Shown: piece by piece, positions 22,981 through 34,877 of the stretch
Position numbering within the stretch: position 1 is the stretch's first letter
Layout: each line of letters begins with the position of its first letter
Assembly: GCA_949130485.1 (NCBI GenBank)
Contig: OX422183.1
Coordinates: forward strand, 18,321,934 to 18,385,933
From: Agelas oroides
Taxonomy: Eukaryota > Porifera > Demospongiae > Agelasida > Agelasidae
Length of the DNA stretch: 64,000 nucleotides
Direction of reading: 5' to 3'
Program-made: the position numbers and the translations under genes
Notes under the pieces: generated by a model
Databases searched by the model: none
Seen by the model: the letters and a program-made list of their open reading frames with translations, nothing else
What the model was told of the DNA's origin: nothing

Positions 22981-24816
22981 GTGACGAATGGTGAAATAGT
23001 ATATGCAGAGAGTACTGAAAAAAATGTCAGAAGAGCATCAACATTATACAAAACCAAGGCAACTGAGTTGGTGCAAACACTCAAGGAAAGACAGGATATA
23101 TTATCACTCTGCTACATCCTGCTATTGTGCTTTATGTGTATGAGAAGGAACAGAGCACTCTGCCCCATAACTTGACTAAACTGTATGAGATATCTATTTT
23201 AAATGCTGTGAAAAGACATGTCAACATCATAAGTAATGACCCCAGAAGCATCAGGAGACTGCGCACTCTTTCAAAGCTGCCTATGCCACTTCAGCAACAG
23301 CTTAGTGCACTGAGTAAGTTGGCATATGATGGTCTTGTCACAGATAGGATGGTGTTTAGCATTGACGATTTAGAAGCAGCATTTCCAGACTGTAGTGATC
23401 TTGACATAGAGCGTAGTTTACTTGGTCTGATGACTGTTTTTAAATGGTTCACTAGCACTGGTCAGGAGCTGAGCTACCATTTTCTGCACCTCTTCAAAAT
23501 CTAATTTACCTCTGAAGAGGTCGTCAGCAAAATGAAAGCTCAGCTGTGAAATTCCAGCTAGAAACAACAGCACCATTCTGTATCGGTTTTCTCTCAGGTG
23601 GTCTTGAAAGAGCTTTAACAATTCACTAGCTGAGAACTGAGATGCAGCCCACTTGGCTGCCAGGAACTCCTGAATGGTGAATCAGCGTACACAAGGATGA
23701 ACACAGTCAAGTACTTCCTCTTCCTGTCTCACCTGATATATGAATGTAAGAATTTCAGCCTTTTTTCACAATCTAGCAACTACAATAGTAGGAGCAAAAG
23801 TATCTGCTGCATGCATGGTCTTCCATATCACCATTTGACTGCTTTATGCTAGCTCACTTCCTGGCATGGTGTGACTACTCACTAAAGTTGCTGGACCTTT
23901 GTGGATGTGGTCTCACCAGCCAATCTCTTGAGATAATGCACAGAGTGAAATTTGATCATTGTGGGACCACACAGATTGAAGAAGTTGATTTGAGCCATAA
24001 CCATCCCAGAATACTGACAAAGCTTTCATTACTTCCTAAACTACCAATGTTTAAACAAAGAAGGAAGTTAACAGTTCATGGCCTACAGTATCCAAAACGA
24101 GTGTCTCCTGACCAGGTTGAACTCCACTGTTTACTGAACATGAGGCACTTGACCACCCTGGAGATTTCAGTGAAAGAAATTCCTGATTCTAAACAGTACT
24201 CCCTTTCACTAGGCAAATTTGTCAAGGGACTCAAGAATACAAGTGAACTAAAAGTGCTGCGATAACGGAAGGGGAACATTGACAGTCAGCTATAAGATAT
24301 TGATATTTTCAGATCACTAAAGCACAACACCAGCCTCGAGGAACTTGACCTATCAGGGAGCTGGCGACTAGCTGAGGGTAACAGTGAGGCAGTGGGTTGT
24401 GCACTTGAGAGGCTGCTGAATGTAAACATAACACTCAAATTATTGAACCTAAGTGGTTGTAGACTTGACACTGCAGTGGCCACTCATATTGCAGCTGGTT
24501 TTTGAGCAGAAATTACATCAGTAGTGAGGGGTGGGTACATCTGTTCAGGGCACTCGGTAACAATACATCTCTGAAGAAGCTGAACATCAGTCGCAATGAC
24601 CTGGGGATGGAGGGGTCAGTAGCATTGGCTGATGTGTTGTCATGCAACAAGTCACTGACTGAACTTCATCTTCAGCGGTTTATTACCCCAGAGGCTGGAC
24701 ACAGAGAGATAGCAAGAGGAATGCTCCAGAACAGCTCAATGCAGACACTATGGGTATGGCCTCCACAAGACAAGACTTTCCTCAAAGCAGAGATCGAGAG
24801 ACTTAAGACAAGTTGA
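22981..24816 (+). pseudogene. NLR-like pseudogene (NACHT tail plus leucine-rich repeats) with internal inversion
   Basis: Plus-strand fragments read as the C-terminal part of a NACHT protein (LPHNLTKLYEISILNAVKRH; SIDDLEAAFPDCSD; STGQELSYHFLHL). Leucine-rich repeats follow (LKLLDLCGCGLTSQSLEIM, SLEELDLSGS, LKLLNLSGCRLD, LKKLNISRNDLGMEGSVALA). Frames change several times and stops interrupt at about 24265, 24293 and 24503. Between 23493 and 23681 the expected continuation FTIQEFLAAKWAAS to VLLFLAGISQLSF is on the minus strand. That block is therefore inverted within the gene. No P-loop or effector domain is visible upstream. NLRs are cytosolic innate sensors and form large families in demosponges. 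This copy cannot make a full protein. Confidence 0.8.
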
Positions 24817-25267
24817 AACTTCAAATTCCAGACCTCGAGGAAACTTGAGGTCGAGATAGCATGGTTATGACCATTAGTAGTATATAAATCACAACATTGC
24901 ATGCATGTTGAGACAGCTTATAATCTAAAATAACAATGAAAAGATGCCACAGTTAACATTACACCCCAAGTGGAAAGAAAAGAAGATTAAAGAAAGTATA
25001 GTAATTTGAAAAAGCCATACTAGTGCTTGCATATGCCTAGTAACCTACACGATGGTGAAATTTATCTATGACTACCTGGCTGGTATGTGCTGGAGGACTG
25101 AGACATTGGATCAGCACTGAAGTTTTCAACTACACTTGCTGACGGAGTTGCCTCCAGGCTTTGGTGCTCATGCAGAGAGAGCTAACCCTATGGATGAGGC
25201 TAGCTAAGACAAAAAAAAATAACGTCAAAATAAATTTTATGCCATACTTGAACCTATGCCACACAGT

Positions 25268-25826
25268 TCACACTTTATCAGTATCACTTTCATCTGCCTC
25301 CTTTGGACCAAATGCTAGTGCATGTAGTGACTGTGCCACATTAACCTTTGAACCTAGTATACGCCACCCACATATGGCACGTGAGGGGGCATCAAGCAAT
25401 AGCTGCTCTATGGTGACTTCAGCGGCGGCCTGCTCCTTCTGGATCACTTCAATGAAATCAAAGAGATTGGGATGTGCCTTCCTTGCCATTTTCTTTAGGC
25501 AATTATGTCAGCCTTCAACGTGGTTGCTTGTGCATGGCCCTTCGTGGTTAAAGTAGTTCCATGTCCTCACAGGAAAATGTCCATCTAACCATGTAGATTT
25601 GAAGTATTGGATAAATTCATCTGCCTCACTGGTCTGGGGTGCTTCTGATTCAACCAGGGTCCAAGCTATCCTCTAATGAATCTTGGAGGAATAAAGGGTA
25701 CTGCAGCAGCTTTATGGATGTCTGCATCATTTTTGTACAGATCAGCCATCCTGAGAGCCTGGACCTTCCTCCATAGACACTGTGAGAAGTGGAAGTAGCA
25801 TCCTTGAATCTCAACGCCTGGCAACT
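25268..25826 (-). pseudogene. Decayed MULE-type transposase fragment
   Basis: Read on the minus strand from 25826: LPGVEIQGCYFHFSQCLWRK, then ALRMADLYKND, PFIPPRF, then after a frameshift FKSTWLDGHFPVRTWNYF, NHVEG-stop-HNCLKKMARKAHPN and EQAAAEVTIEQL. GCYFHFSQ followed by PFIP and EGWHN is the usual layout of MULE/ISXO2-like transposases. The Trp of EGWH is a TGA here, and there is also a stop near 25675. The upstream catalytic region is missing. The C-terminal part is related to 38336-38599. Confidence 0.7.
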
Positions 25827-26059
25827 GTACATGACATAGTAGGGAGTTGTAGTGCGAGCTAGCTTGCCACAGATATATTGCAGCAAATATTCAAAATTTA
25901 CACAGTGATTGACCAGTGTAGTCTTCTTTAGGTGTTATGTAATCCAAAGCTAGCGTAGTGTTTATCTATGATGTTTATAAAGGAAGTATAAACAGTTTAC
26001 ATAGGACCTTGAATTGTCTGATTTTTAATGGCCGGCACAAGCCAAGAAAACTTAAGTAA

Positions 26060-26260
26060 ACAGATAAGATAAGGGATCGTGGAAAATAGTTGTGGTTGTT
26101 GTCTTATTCATGGTCATACCAAAAAAGGAAGTGGCATTTGTAAATAAGTTTGATCACGAGTCAGCGTCGCATTATTGTAACATGGTGAGAAACAATTAAC
26201 AGTACAGTGTAATAGAATATAGGCTGAACCTAGTATGCCAGCATAACTTCTGGCATAATG
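26060..26260 (+). repeat. Dispersed repeat shared with about 31455-31630
   Basis: GTTGTCTTATTCATGGTC, AAGTGGCAT and AACATGGTGA, followed by ACAGTGTAATAG, occur in the same order and spacing in the second copy, with moderate divergence. No coding potential is visible. Confidence 0.6.
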
Positions 26261-26504
26261 TATTAGGCCACTTCCATTAGTCACATGTGCTGACCTTAGA
26301 AATGGGTGTGGCTTACTGTGTTGCTCTGTCGGTCCTGCCTACCATCACATACTGGTAGTCCAATGTAGGCCACAGGAGAGAACTGTGTGGCCATGTTTTA
26401 TATACACCACGGCAAGTATTTGTATAGGTTAATATAGTCAAAGTATGTAACCAAGGGTTGCTTGTAGTACTAGTGCTTATCGGTAGCTAAATGGCTAATG
26501 TAGC

Positions 26505-26808
26505 CAGTGGCGTAGCTAAGGTAGGGCCTGGTAGGGCCTAGGCCCTACCAACTGCTGCAAGTGCCCTACCAACTGGAGCCCTACCGTCCGGCTTTCTCAC
26601 TTACTGGAGCTACACAACCGCCAGTGTAACAGTGCTGTACGTACCGTCGTACGTAGCCTCATTCGAGCAACCGCCAGGCACGCTGGGCTTCTCTTCATCT
26701 ACTGAGTACGACAGACATGTGTCTACAAACCACGCCTACCCAAGTACATGTCTCGTTCCCAGTCTGTACTTGTGCCCTACCAACTTTCAGCTTCTAGCTA
26801 CGCCACTG
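26505..26808. mobile_element. hAT-type MITE, 304 bp
   Basis: The ends CAGTGGCGTAGCTA and TAGCTACGCCACTG are perfect inverted repeats. The 8-bp duplication AATGTAGC lies at 26497-26504 and 26809-26816. The terminus differs by one base from that of the 500-bp element at 4327, but the interiors differ, so these are separate subfamilies using similar ends. A GTAGGGCCTGGTAGGGCCTA palindromic cluster lies just inside the left end. Confidence 0.93.
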
Positions 26809-27520
26809 AATGTAGCTACTGCAAGAGCTGGTAAGTGTGAACCTGGGAATGACTTAATGTATGGTGAAGTATAAACATGATTGTTGTGTGCAAATAGCTC
26901 TATGGTGTGTTCGATCAACATCAACTCCTACTATAACTAAAGCCATTTATCGAGACTCACTTTATTTGTTTCTTTCTCTTAGTGCTTCAACTAACAAAGC
27001 ATCTTCAAATTATTAACAGTTCCCAATGTTATGGTAGCAATCAGTGGTGGAACAGATTATGCATGTTATGTTCCTGGCACTACTTACTTTCCCCTTATTT
27101 GCGCACAGGTTTTGACGTGCATAGTAATTGCTTGGCTGGTGGTTCATCAACTACCTTCAAGTACAGGTATACTGCTGTTTAACTATATAACACAATTGTT
27201 AGTGTATACTGAGTAGCTGCCCATTGTACAACTGCGACACTTGTGCAGTACACATGGAAGATATCACAGGACTGGTGGTAGTTGTAGCTCCATGGGCAGA
27301 GCACTGATCCCCAGTAAGTATCAGCTTGTCGCCTTCCTCTAGTTTGCAGCATATGCATGGCCCATCAACTTATTTCTAGTTAGAGCAAGACAAGCTTAAT
27401 TCTCTCATGATGAAGAGGTGTTTCTTTGGTTGATCCTTAATTAACAAAGTTTTGATGGCACTTAATAGCTTTGGGGAGGCTCCTTTACAGTACAGGATGG
27501 TTGAGGTTGGTGATTGCCTG

Positions 27521-27690
27521 CATGGTGTTGGTAGCTCAGTGTTCAGAGCACTGGCAGCTCAAGCCAGATGAGGTCCTGGGTTTGATCTCCAGGCTTTCTA
27601 TTTCACCTCATACTATTGAATAAATTTACCCCAGCTTGGTTTGATTCCCAGGTTTCTATTTCACTGCATATTATTGAATAAATCTCTTCC
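27521..27690 (+). mobile_element. tRNA-derived SINE-like element
   Basis: TAGCTCAGTGTTCAGAGC (27532-27549) fits the pol III A box. GGTTTGATCTCC (27579-27590) fits the B box. Between them CTGGC-AGCTCAA-GCCAG folds as an anticodon arm. The acceptor stem does not pair and the base before the would-be anticodon is G, not T, so it is not a working tRNA. The tail repeats a roughly 66-bp unit ending TATTGAATAAAT twice. A second A-box-like stretch lies at about 27270-27290. Confidence 0.6.
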
Positions 27691-27711
27691 TTGTATATTA
27701 CATGCTTATAG

Positions 27712-30700
27712 CCACCATTACCCTCACCTCCACTCTGAATGGGAGACAGGCTGCCTGTCCTGGGGAGGTTGTGACCTACACCTGCACCGTGACCCAGGGA
27801 TCTATCCTTGAGTGGACTGCTGAACCTTTTCTATCGACTACTGAGTTGCGATTTATACCATCCACACCTGCAGACCGTCGTATCGTGGACTGTGATGATT
27901 TTGTAAACATACAGTGTACCGTTTTTGATTTCCAGGCTACTATAAGTATCACTAACACTAATGCTGGAATGTCTCTGGCAGACCTGACCTCTACCTTCAG
28001 ATTCACTGCCAGAGCTGAGCTCAATGGGACAGTGGTACAGTGCAGAGTTGTAGATGTAAATGGACTAGCAGCACAAAATGAGACTCTGAAAGCTGTAGGT
28101 ATGTGAGTCTGAGATTGAGGTGGATCATATTAATACGTAGCAGCAGTAAAGCACTATTCTACTATGTATGAACCTTATACATACATGCAGCTGTGAATGA
28201 GCCTGTTACAGTACATATTGGAGTGTTCAGACGCCAAAAGAGTAGAGACAACGGAGACTGTTTGATAGTAAATTCGAAAGTTTTGTTATTGAGCAGATAA
28301 ACATAGTATTTCACTTTTTACAAATACATTGCTAGAACATTTTGGTCCTTGGAACTTCTTCAGCTACACGTTATCTGCTCGATAACAAACATTTCAACTG
28401 CACCTTATCTGCTCAATAACAAAACTTTCAGACTTAGTTGTAGCAATGTAGTTAATGAGGCTATAATCTATTATATACTAGCTATTCTTTTTCTCAAATA
28501 ACCAACTCAGTTTCAGAATCCAAAAGACTTAGCTTAGGTTTGACTTCCACATCAACAAGGCAGCAATGACCTACTCTTCCAGTTGTCTTAATATCTTGGT
28601 GATAACAGTATGTGACTAGTAGTTGGCCCAGAATTTTAGCCCATGGATATTATTCACTGAATTTCTCCTTTCAGCTCTCCCTTCCCCTCCTCGGACTCCC
28701 TCCTCCACTGTTCAACAGTATGGTGAGGACAGTGTCACTCTCACAGTACAGTGGCAACCCCCACAGTATGATGGTGGGGCTCCAGTCAACTACACCATCA
28801 CTGTCAGTCCAGGTCTCAGTCCAGTCACCACCAGTGGAACAAGTGTTCCAGTCACTGTGCCCTACAATGTGAGACACACTGTCAGTATTGTGGCCACCAA
28901 CTGCAATGGGAGCAGCAGTGTTACCATGGAGACCATACCAGCCATAGGTATAGGCACTTTCACTTCAACATGCCATGAGCAGGCAACTTGTTTACACTTG
29001 GCATATACTCAATTCTAGAAACTCACTACATAATATCCATGTATATATTACTAGCTGTATCTGGAACAATTTATACATATTAAAACGCATGATCCAATCT
29101 ATTGCAAGAAATTCCATTCTGGGAATTTATGGGTGGATCCAACTTTGCACAAGCTGCCACTAATTAATTTTGGGTTGATCCAATTTTGCGCAATACTAGG
29201 AATGAAGCCTCTCAGTTGTCCCAGTCAGCATATTTTGTGACAACAAAGGGCAGTCAAGAACAATTTCGAGGAGAAAGAGCTATCCCAAAAATGCTCTATT
29301 TTGGCATTTGTAAGACTTTTTCCTGCTGCAGCTGCTACTGTCTATCAGGAACCTCACTTCTGGAGAACTGAAGGCCAGGAACTCTTTGCATTTTTGTTTG
29401 ACCCAAAGAACTTTTCACATTTGAAACTATTGCAACGCATGATCTAATCTAACGGAAGAAATTCAATTCCTGGAATTTATGGGTGGATCTAACTTAACGC
29501 ATGCCCACTCTAATTATTTAATTTGCATGCATTTTATTCGAATAAATAGTCATTCTCCCTAAAAGAGCACTTCACCTGCACACAAATTTTCTCTTGTTCA
29601 ACTTTCATTAACTCCCCGTTGCACTTCTTTTCTCTCAACTGCAGTCAACTGCAGTGGTCCCACTGCCCCTGGTAATGGTTCCTTTGAGCTATATCAAAAC
29701 ACAACTGAGGGAGCTGAGATATTCTTCAAGTGTAACACAGGGTTCGTCCCAGCTGGGAGGATGAGAGCAGTGTGTGGAGCAGATGGGAGGTGGAATCCTG
29801 ACCCTGCCACTGTTGTGTGCACATGTAAGTTGATATGGTAAAATAATGATTGTATGGATATGTGTGCAGTCTTAATTTCCTCTTCAGTGAGCTGTGGAAC
29901 TCCCACCTTTGCTGATCGTGTGGATGTGGAACCAGTTACTAGTACTACAGTGGGTTCAGAGATAGCATATCGGTGTCAGTCAGGGCTTCTACCGGACGGA
30001 AGAATGACTTCAGCGTGTGGGGAAGATGGGAGGTGGAATCCAAACCCTGCTACCTTACTGTGTGAAGGCAAGATGTATGCATGCAATCGGGTAGCATCAC
30101 TAGGCAAACTGACATCAGCCTCCTTCAGTAGATGTGCATGATCTTCCATTTCATGCATATGCAGCAAATTGTGGAGTTCCAAGACCTCCTGCAAATGGAA
30201 CTATTGTAAACTATACCAGTACAGTGGAGGGGTCAACTCTGCTCTACCAGTGCAACCCAGGGTTTGGTCCAGTGGGTGAGATGACAGCAGTGTGTGCAGC
30301 CAATGGGAGCTGGACCTCTGACCCTGCTGATGTTGCATGCAGGGAAATAGGTATGCAGAGGTAGCTATAACACATGCCCTATATCATCAAGTAGTGTTTT
30401 AAACAGCTACTATAAAAGCACTGAGGTTGTCACCTCAGTTAATGAATGGGGTGTTCTTCACTCATAGTTGTTTTACAATGTAAATGAAGCCTGTGAGAAC
30501 TGCTAAAGTGGTCAACTTTTGACCAGTAGGTTTATAGCTAGACAACAACTGATGCCTACAGTTAGCAAAGACATGCAAGGGTTTGATGTGTGAATCTATT
30601 GCATTCTTCATGTCAGTTGATTGTGGTGCTCCTGTTGCACCACAAAATGGATCTATCAAGAACTATACTGACACAACAGAGGGTTCAGAGGTGTTCTACA

Positions 30701-31158
30701 GCTGTGAATCAGGTCTGGTACCAGAAGGGAGGATGAGAGCTGTGTGCACTTTGAATGGGTGGAGCCCAAACCCTGCTGACCTATGCTGCACTGTGGGTAT
30801 GTAGCTACAAACATACCCTCTGCAAGATTGACAACTACTAGTTAGTTTTAGTGATATGGTTGAAAATTGTTTCAAATATTTCCCTACAACAGGTGTTATC
30901 ATGTGCTCATGTTCCACCAGCAATGCCATTACAGCAGTTGTCTCCTGTGCAGTATCATTCATTATTGCAGCACTGGTTGGTGCTGTGGTGCACTACTGTA
31001 CTGTGAGGAAGAAATGTGATTGCCAGAAGTTCTACTCTCTGACAATAGCTCGCAAGAAGCAGCAGCAACAACCAGCACCAGTGTATGAGGACATTGTTGG
31101 TCAGTCTCAGAACATTGAACTGAAGGAGAATGTCGCATATGGCCCTGTGCAACATTAG
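27712..31158 (+). CDS. Type I receptor: Ig-like, FN3, four CCP/sushi, TM, two-tyrosine tail
   Basis: Exons are 27712-28098 (Ig-like; ITLTSTLNGRQAACPGEVVT), 28675-28947 (FN3; VTLTVQWQPPQYDGGAPVNY), 29645-29824, 29888-30067, 30165-30350 and 30617-30796 (one CCP each, for example VDCGAPVAPQNGSIKNYT), and 30893-31158. All internal boundaries are phase 1, the class that lets domain exons be shuffled. The last exon encodes a membrane segment (AITAVVSCAVSFIIAALVGA), basic stop-transfer RKK, a Gln run, and a tail with PVYEDI and ENVAYGPV, 14 residues apart. Such YxxI/V pairs resemble SH2-docking or ITAM-like motifs. It is likely a surface recognition or adhesion receptor. The signal-peptide exon upstream, also required to end in phase 1, was not found. 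The third intron boundary (30067/30068) uses GC instead of GT. Confidence 0.85.
28276..28429. mobile_element. Palindromic MITE in a receptor intron
   Basis: GAAAGTTTTGTTATTGAGCA (start of a 25-bp arm, 28276-28300) and its perfect reverse complement at 28405-28429 enclose about 104 bp. A third related piece (TTATCTGCTCGATAACAAAC) lies inside the right half. The element sits between the Ig and FN3 exons. The true ends may lie a few bases further out. Confidence 0.75.
29080..29560 (-). repeat. Inverted partner of the repeat at 22567-22965
   Basis: It contains AACGCATGATC, GGAATTTATGGGTGGATC (twice, about 29119 and 29476), CAGGAACCTCACTTCTGGAG and a terminal TTTATTCGAATAAATAG. It lies in the receptor intron between the FN3 and first CCP exons. 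The internal partial duplication suggests a nested or rearranged copy. Confidence 0.75.
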
Positions 31159-33379
31159 CTGATGACAACTTTCATAGATTTACTTGCGAAAACTACACAG
31201 AAGTTCTCTTTTCTGTTTACCTATATAATATTATGTGTTACGTTTAACACACTTGGCAGTTATGCCAACGCTGGTTCGAGTTTGTGAGTGTGCTTATATC
31301 CTCGTACAGTTGCTTTCAATCTTTAACCTTGATTAGTTTATTTAGTTTTGGCCTCCAGCTTAAATTTCACTGTCACTATAATGTATCCTAATTAGAAACG
31401 CATAGTATTTTCCTATGTTGTTTATAAAGTAAATAGCTATAAACCATAAATAGACCGTAAATAATAGGAGATTGTCGGAAATAGTTGTAATTGTTGTCTT
31501 ATTCATGGTCGGTATATACCAGGGGGAAAAAGTGGCATTATTTTGTGACAGGTTTCTGAGTCAGGAATTCTAGCTGCATGAGCAGTAACATGGTGACAAC
31601 TATTAACTGTACAATGTAATAGGCCTTAATCTGTTGTGCAAACATATAACTTTGAACTGGTATACTGGACGTATCTGAGCTTATATGTAATCTCGCAAGC
31701 CAGACACAACCAACCCCAGCACAGATCGGTTTCAGTACCATGCAGGCCACTTTCATAAACTGTAGTTACAGCTATAGTTGAATGTGACCATGTGGTGACC
31801 TAGGGGGCATTGGAAAGCAGTGGCCACAGTGTCCATGTCCACCCTACTTTCATGAGACAAAAATTGAGGATGGCCTCAGTGTTTTTTTAACAACAGAGGG
31901 GTTGTTGTGCATGATGTCATCAAAAAATTACAAACTTGTGGCTATGGCAGCCAAAAAACTTTTTATTTTTGGTAGATCAGTAGTTGGTGGGTGCATGAAT
32001 AGGAAAAGATTAAAGCTACTGGCCTCAGAAAGTCTCAGAAGTGTACCACTTCTCCATAGAAAACGTATCTTGGGTTACCAAACTTGTAGCTACTCCAAGA
32101 TGGCCACCCACATATTTCCTACAGTGAAGTGCTACAATAGCCTCGTCCTCAGGCCTGGGGACCGGATGCATGAGGCCAGTGCTATAATTCTAAAGGTCTT
32201 CTAAGGGCTAGCTATAGTTCACAGAATGTACCTTTGATCTTTTTCATATTTTAAAGGTGCACCTACCAACTATTGGTCTACAGGCAGTTGTCATAGCAAC
32301 TCGTTTTTGGCAATGATGTCATTGGTCACACCCACTACAACTCCTCTATTGAGAAAAATATCAAGCATACTATATAGAACAAGCACTAACCCAGGTTGAG
32401 CATGCAGCCACATTGATAGACAAATTAATTAGAATCTGATCTATCACCCAGTATACTTACCTCAGAATAGCTACCTCCCCTTTTACTATTGGACTTATAC
32501 ATGATGTGAGAATGTACCATATGTTGGTATTGAATTAACAGTATAGGTAGTTAGTGGCACTGTTCCCAGGCTCCTCCACAGCTTTGATCACATGTTGTAT
32601 AAAATCTGGTGAGGAACCTGGGAATGAGGCAGGTAGTGGTAACAGGTCTAAATGTCATAAGAGCACATCAGCACGAGTTTTATACAGCTCACATCATCCG
32701 AGTACCTGGAGGAGGCTGGATCAAATTATAATTACATACAATATATTTCAGAGGCCTCTGATGTCTTGCATGCAGACAGTAAATAAAAGCTTTAGTTGAG
32801 CTCGAGAGGTAAAGCTAGTTTATCTGAAGCTCTGCGAGATTAACACACCCTGAACAGTCACAACAAACTAACTTTCTTGCCTGCATAGTTGCTGAGAACA
32901 TGCTTTGTCAAGCATCCCCAAACCACTAATCACTATGATATAGACTTTTGCCCATTGAAACATTGCCCTTTCATTGTATACTAACTAGTAGCTGTGTGAG
33001 TTTGCCATGAAACCGACCATCTGTGCATACAAGTGCATGCATGCTTCAGTAAAAAGTCAGGTAAGTGCTACTGAGTTACTGTCAGGTGCATGCATAGAGC
33101 AATAGATATCTTGAGGTGCATTTGCTACCCAAGAAAACGCTGTACAGATGCCTGTAAACTGCACAATTTATTTCCCCCCAAAGCTGCAGGAATGTATGCG
33201 TATCTCCACCATATTCTAGACCAACTACTCAATACCCATACTGATCCCATGCTTACTTGTTTTCTTTCCTTAATTTGACATGAATTTGGTACATGTAACT
33301 CGGTCCTAAGTTTGAATGAGGTTCATTTTCAGCATGCGGAATTTGAACAGCCCAAAAGACTGATTTATCGATTATTGAC
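31159..33379. other. Intergenic between receptor and ion channel
   Basis: It holds the second copy of the repeat of 26060 (about 31455-31630). A short element with ends TTCCCAGGCTCC and GGAACCTGGGAATGAGGC (about 32567-32628) is related to the Mutator-like termini described at 58710. No gene was recognised. Confidence 0.45.
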
Positions 33380-33935
33380 CCCTCGGAGGGTAGAGTAAGT
33401 TAGCAATCATCGAACTACTCAACGCACAAACTCCGGACAAGTACCAGCATGTAGTCAAGAGCCTGTAGACTCTACTGATGCTAATATGGTGGAGACTTCA
33501 ACTTGTTTGGAGACAACACAGCAAGAAATGGCAAATTTCATCGTCCGATATCGATCGAATCGGACTGGTCCATGTTCAGCTGCGCCCCTGAGTGTCCAAA
33601 GCAGCTACCGCTACCAAAATATATTGCGAATTGGGGAGGTCTTGGGGCATCGTATCGATGCTAAAATCTCTCCAAAAGCAGCTTCAGAGAAGGCACAAAC
33701 AACAGTGTCTGAAAATACATACACTTTTCCGAATATTGATGTTTTTCGGACGGCCATTTTATCGCTTCTAGCGCCAACAGGAAACAATGCGCGGGCGTCA
33801 TTTTTGGTACACCAGGTACCACGTACCTCAGCTACAGTCTTGTGGTATCGCCGAATGTTTACGCAGTTTTCCCTCCGCGTTTGAGTGTCCGAATATACCT
33901 GTCGTCCGATGATTACAAACTTACTCTAACCTACG
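33380..33935. repeat. Probable TIR element, about 0.55 kb
   Basis: GGTAGAGTAAGTTAGCAATC near 33386 and GATTACAAACTTACTCTAAC near 33909 form an imperfect inverted repeat of about 25 bp. A 132-codon ORF lies between (33486-33884, ATG start) but has no recognisable domain. No clear target duplication was found, so the assignment to a transposon is tentative. Confidence 0.45.
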
Positions 33936-34877
33936 CGCGAGCCTACGTTTTTTTTTTGTTGAGTCTGGGCTGAGGAGTGTGTAGACAAGGACAAGATCAC
34001 AAAGCAGTGTTGTTTTGTCTACTGTACCTCAACCGAGTGTATAAATGACGAAGAAATACTGTGTGTATTGTACAGTCATGTCATTGCATGATCGCGCAAG
34101 TGACTTCGTTCGTTGCCCACCCTCATTCCGTGTTGGGGGCGAGGCACACTGCGTATGTACATGCACTACGCCTATGATACTTGTGTGGTGGGCACAATGT
34201 TCTGAGAGCTTCTTCAGCTTCGCTACAATTTACTGAGAGCTTTCGCTACTGACTCTCCTTCCATTCGAGGGCGGGTATCAGTGAAAGCACAATCGCGCGA
34301 TTAGTCTGTCAAGAGCGTACGATGTGGGCATTTTAAAACCACAAATTAACACTCAGCAGGTTTTACTTTACGGCGTCGGTAACTTTATTTGCAATAAAGT
34401 GTTGCTGCAGTCGCTGGGTGTAGGAAGTCCAATTTTCCCGAGATTCTTCAAACCATCCGATACTACGTACCTACCGTGTGTCGACATCGCTTTCCCCCCC
34501 GTCGCCAAAAAGTAGTAAATTGGTATAAGATTGCTCTCAGTGCATTGCCGTGAACGTCTAGCATATTTGTAAAAAAAGACTTGAACACCCATGCCACTAC
34601 AAAGTAACCGGTATATCCTATATAGCTACATGACTTAGTCTACTACTACTATAAAAAGGAAAGCCATATACTCAGTCTCCAAACTCCTCACTATAAAAAC
34701 TATCCTAGCTAAGTAACGCTATACAAACTCAGTAAAAATGCATGAAATAAATTTGCTAAAATCAAACAATGAAGCAAGGATAATAAGCTAAAGAAACAAT
34801 GCAGCAAACCTATAACTCAAAAATAGCGTTCTAATTACCATTTTCGATTTCGTTGCCAGTTAACAACACTTACTGTT

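Noticed and set aside
27526-27600. Functional tRNA gene
   Set aside because: The acceptor stem does not pair and the base before the anticodon is G, not T. A SINE fits better.
20708-31158. vWA exons and Ig-CCP exons as one gene
   Set aside because: The vWA gene has its own hydrophobic C-terminal exon and stop at 21293. Its PPC exon ends in phase 0, unlike the phase-1 receptor exons, and an NLR remnant lies between them.
33486-33884. 132-residue ORF with ATG as a host gene
   Set aside because: It lies inside an inverted-repeat element, has no recognisable motif, and shows no splice or promoter support.
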